Shown: piece by piece, positions 33,323 through 33,714 of the stretch
Layout: each line of letters opens with the position of its first letter
Position numbering within the stretch: the first letter of the stretch is position 1
Assembly: GCA_944387575.1 (NCBI GenBank)
Contig: CALXFK010000041.1
Span: 1-33,714 of the forward strand
Source: an uncultured Clostridia bacterium
GTDB taxonomy: Bacteria; Bacillota; Clostridia; Oscillospirales; JAAYOS01
DNA: 33,714 bases
Direction of reading: 5' to 3'
Program-made: the position numbers and the translations under genes
Notes under the pieces: model-generated
What the model was told of the DNA's origin: nothing
What the model saw: only the letters and a program-made list of their open reading frames with translations
The model's database searches: none

Positions 33323-33583
33323 ATGATTATTCAGGTTTGTGTCGGAAGTTCGTGCTGCCTGAAGGGCTCGTACGAAATAGTCGAGTTCCTACAAAAAGCG
33401 GTCGCCGACAACCACCTGGATGCGGACGTTACACTTGCCGGCAGTTTCTGCTCCGGCAGGTGTAACCGCATAGGGGTGACTATTTTTGTCGACGACGACG
33501 TATACACCGGGGTCACACCGGACACAATCAGCGCCTTCTTTAACGAGAAGGTGCTGGTCCCATTAAACGCCGAAAGGAAATGA
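33323..33583 (+). CDS. thioredoxin-like [2Fe-2S] ferredoxin, second copy
   Basis: An 86-residue paralogue of the preceding protein, with VCVGSSCC (Cys6, Cys11 and an extra Cys12) and FCSGRC (Cys43, Cys47) at identical positions. The C-terminus is longer (FFNEKVLVPLNAERK). No typical AGGAGG is seen before the ATG at 33323 (context GTACGGAAATAAAATAT), so translation may be weaker or coupled. It ends 5 bases before the hydrogenase-type gene. Confidence 0.87.
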   Translation: MIIQVCVGSSCCLKGSYEIVEFLQKAVADNHLDADVTLAGSFCSGRCNRIGVTIFVDDDVYTGVTPDTISAFFNEKVLVPLNAERK

Positions 33584-33588
33584 CCGGA

Positions 33589-33714
33589 ATGCCCAACTGT
33601 CTTACACTTAAAAAGTCCAACTGTAAAAACTGCTATAAGTGCATACGGCACTGTCCAGTCAAATCGATTCGTTTTTCGGGAAACCAGGCGCATATAATCC
33701 CGGAGGAGTGCATT
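33589..33714 (+). CDS. [FeFe]-hydrogenase-type iron-sulfur protein, N-terminal fragment
   Basis: Only 42 codons fit before the window edge. They read MPNCLTLKKSNCKNCYKC followed by IRHCPVKSIRF, a [4Fe-4S] ferredoxin motif (Cys12, Cys15, Cys18, Cys22), and the start of a second cluster at EECI. This N-terminus matches the group B [FeFe]-hydrogenase or related sensory hydrogenase proteins that in Clostridia follow thioredoxin-like ferredoxins. The catalytic H-cluster region is outside the window, so hydrogenase identity is inferred. Confidence 0.7.
   Translation, partial: MPNCLTLKKSNCKNCYKCIRHCPVKSIRFSGNQAHIIPEECI

Overview
This window looks like a chromosomal segment of an anaerobic, moderately GC-rich Clostridia member, most likely a fermentative Oscillospirales/Ruminococcaceae-type bacterium. 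The inference rests on gene content: NusG-domain-II plus Gx-family pair, DUF1292, DUF5711, an ECF vitamin transporter core, a Rex-AdhE pair, an NfnAB transhydrogenase, the start of a monomeric [FeFe]-hydrogenase-like protein, strong AGGAGG-type ribosome binding sites, and a 6S RNA candidate beside tcdA as in Bacillus. No mobile element, CRISPR array, tRNA or rRNA gene was seen. Coding density is very high and many neighbours overlap by 1-8 bases.

Layout. (1) 1-4085, minus strand: gltX, glnS, a NusG-domain-II protein and a Gx-family membrane protein that runs off the left edge. (2) 4261-6173, plus strand: a small membrane-anchored protein, a DUF1292 protein, a 6S RNA candidate and tcdA. (3) 6148-18069, minus strand: a long housekeeping run, in transcription order ahcY, metK, an RlmI-like methyltransferase, ecfA1, ecfA2, ecfT, truA, a DUF5711 protein, cvpA-like, pgsA, a ClpE-like unfoldase, then (after a terminator hairpin) ruvX. 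(4) A divergent promoter region at 18070-18450. (5) 18451-23474, plus strand: an HTH-cupin regulator, an acyl-CoA synthetase, and a lipoprotein/permease/ATPase importer of the iron-siderophore/cobalamin class. (6) 23578-24498: a sulfite/nitrite-reductase-like iron-sulfur protein with its own strong promoter, ended by an excellent terminator. (7) 24848-28687: a YfcE-type phosphodiesterase, a LysR regulator and nfnAB. (8) 28909-33714: rex, adhE, an APH-fold kinase, two tandem thioredoxin-like [2Fe-2S] ferredoxins and the N-terminus of an [FeFe]-hydrogenase-type protein, cut by the right edge.

How the genes fit together. The right third is a redox-balancing module. NfnAB links NADH, NADPH and ferredoxin; Rex senses NADH/NAD+; AdhE reduces acetyl-CoA to ethanol; and the ferredoxin/hydrogenase genes can dispose of electrons as H2. 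The minus-strand run pairs S-adenosylhomocysteine hydrolysis (ahcY), SAM synthesis (metK) and a SAM-dependent methyltransferase with vitamin uptake (ECF energising module without its S component), phospholipid synthesis and tRNA/rRNA maintenance. The least understood parts are the APH-fold kinase in the AdhE/hydrogenase neighbourhood, the reductase-like protein whose first siroheme-type cysteine pair is C-X4-C instead of the usual C-X5-C, and unassigned inverted or direct repeats at the rex, nfnA and ahcY promoters.
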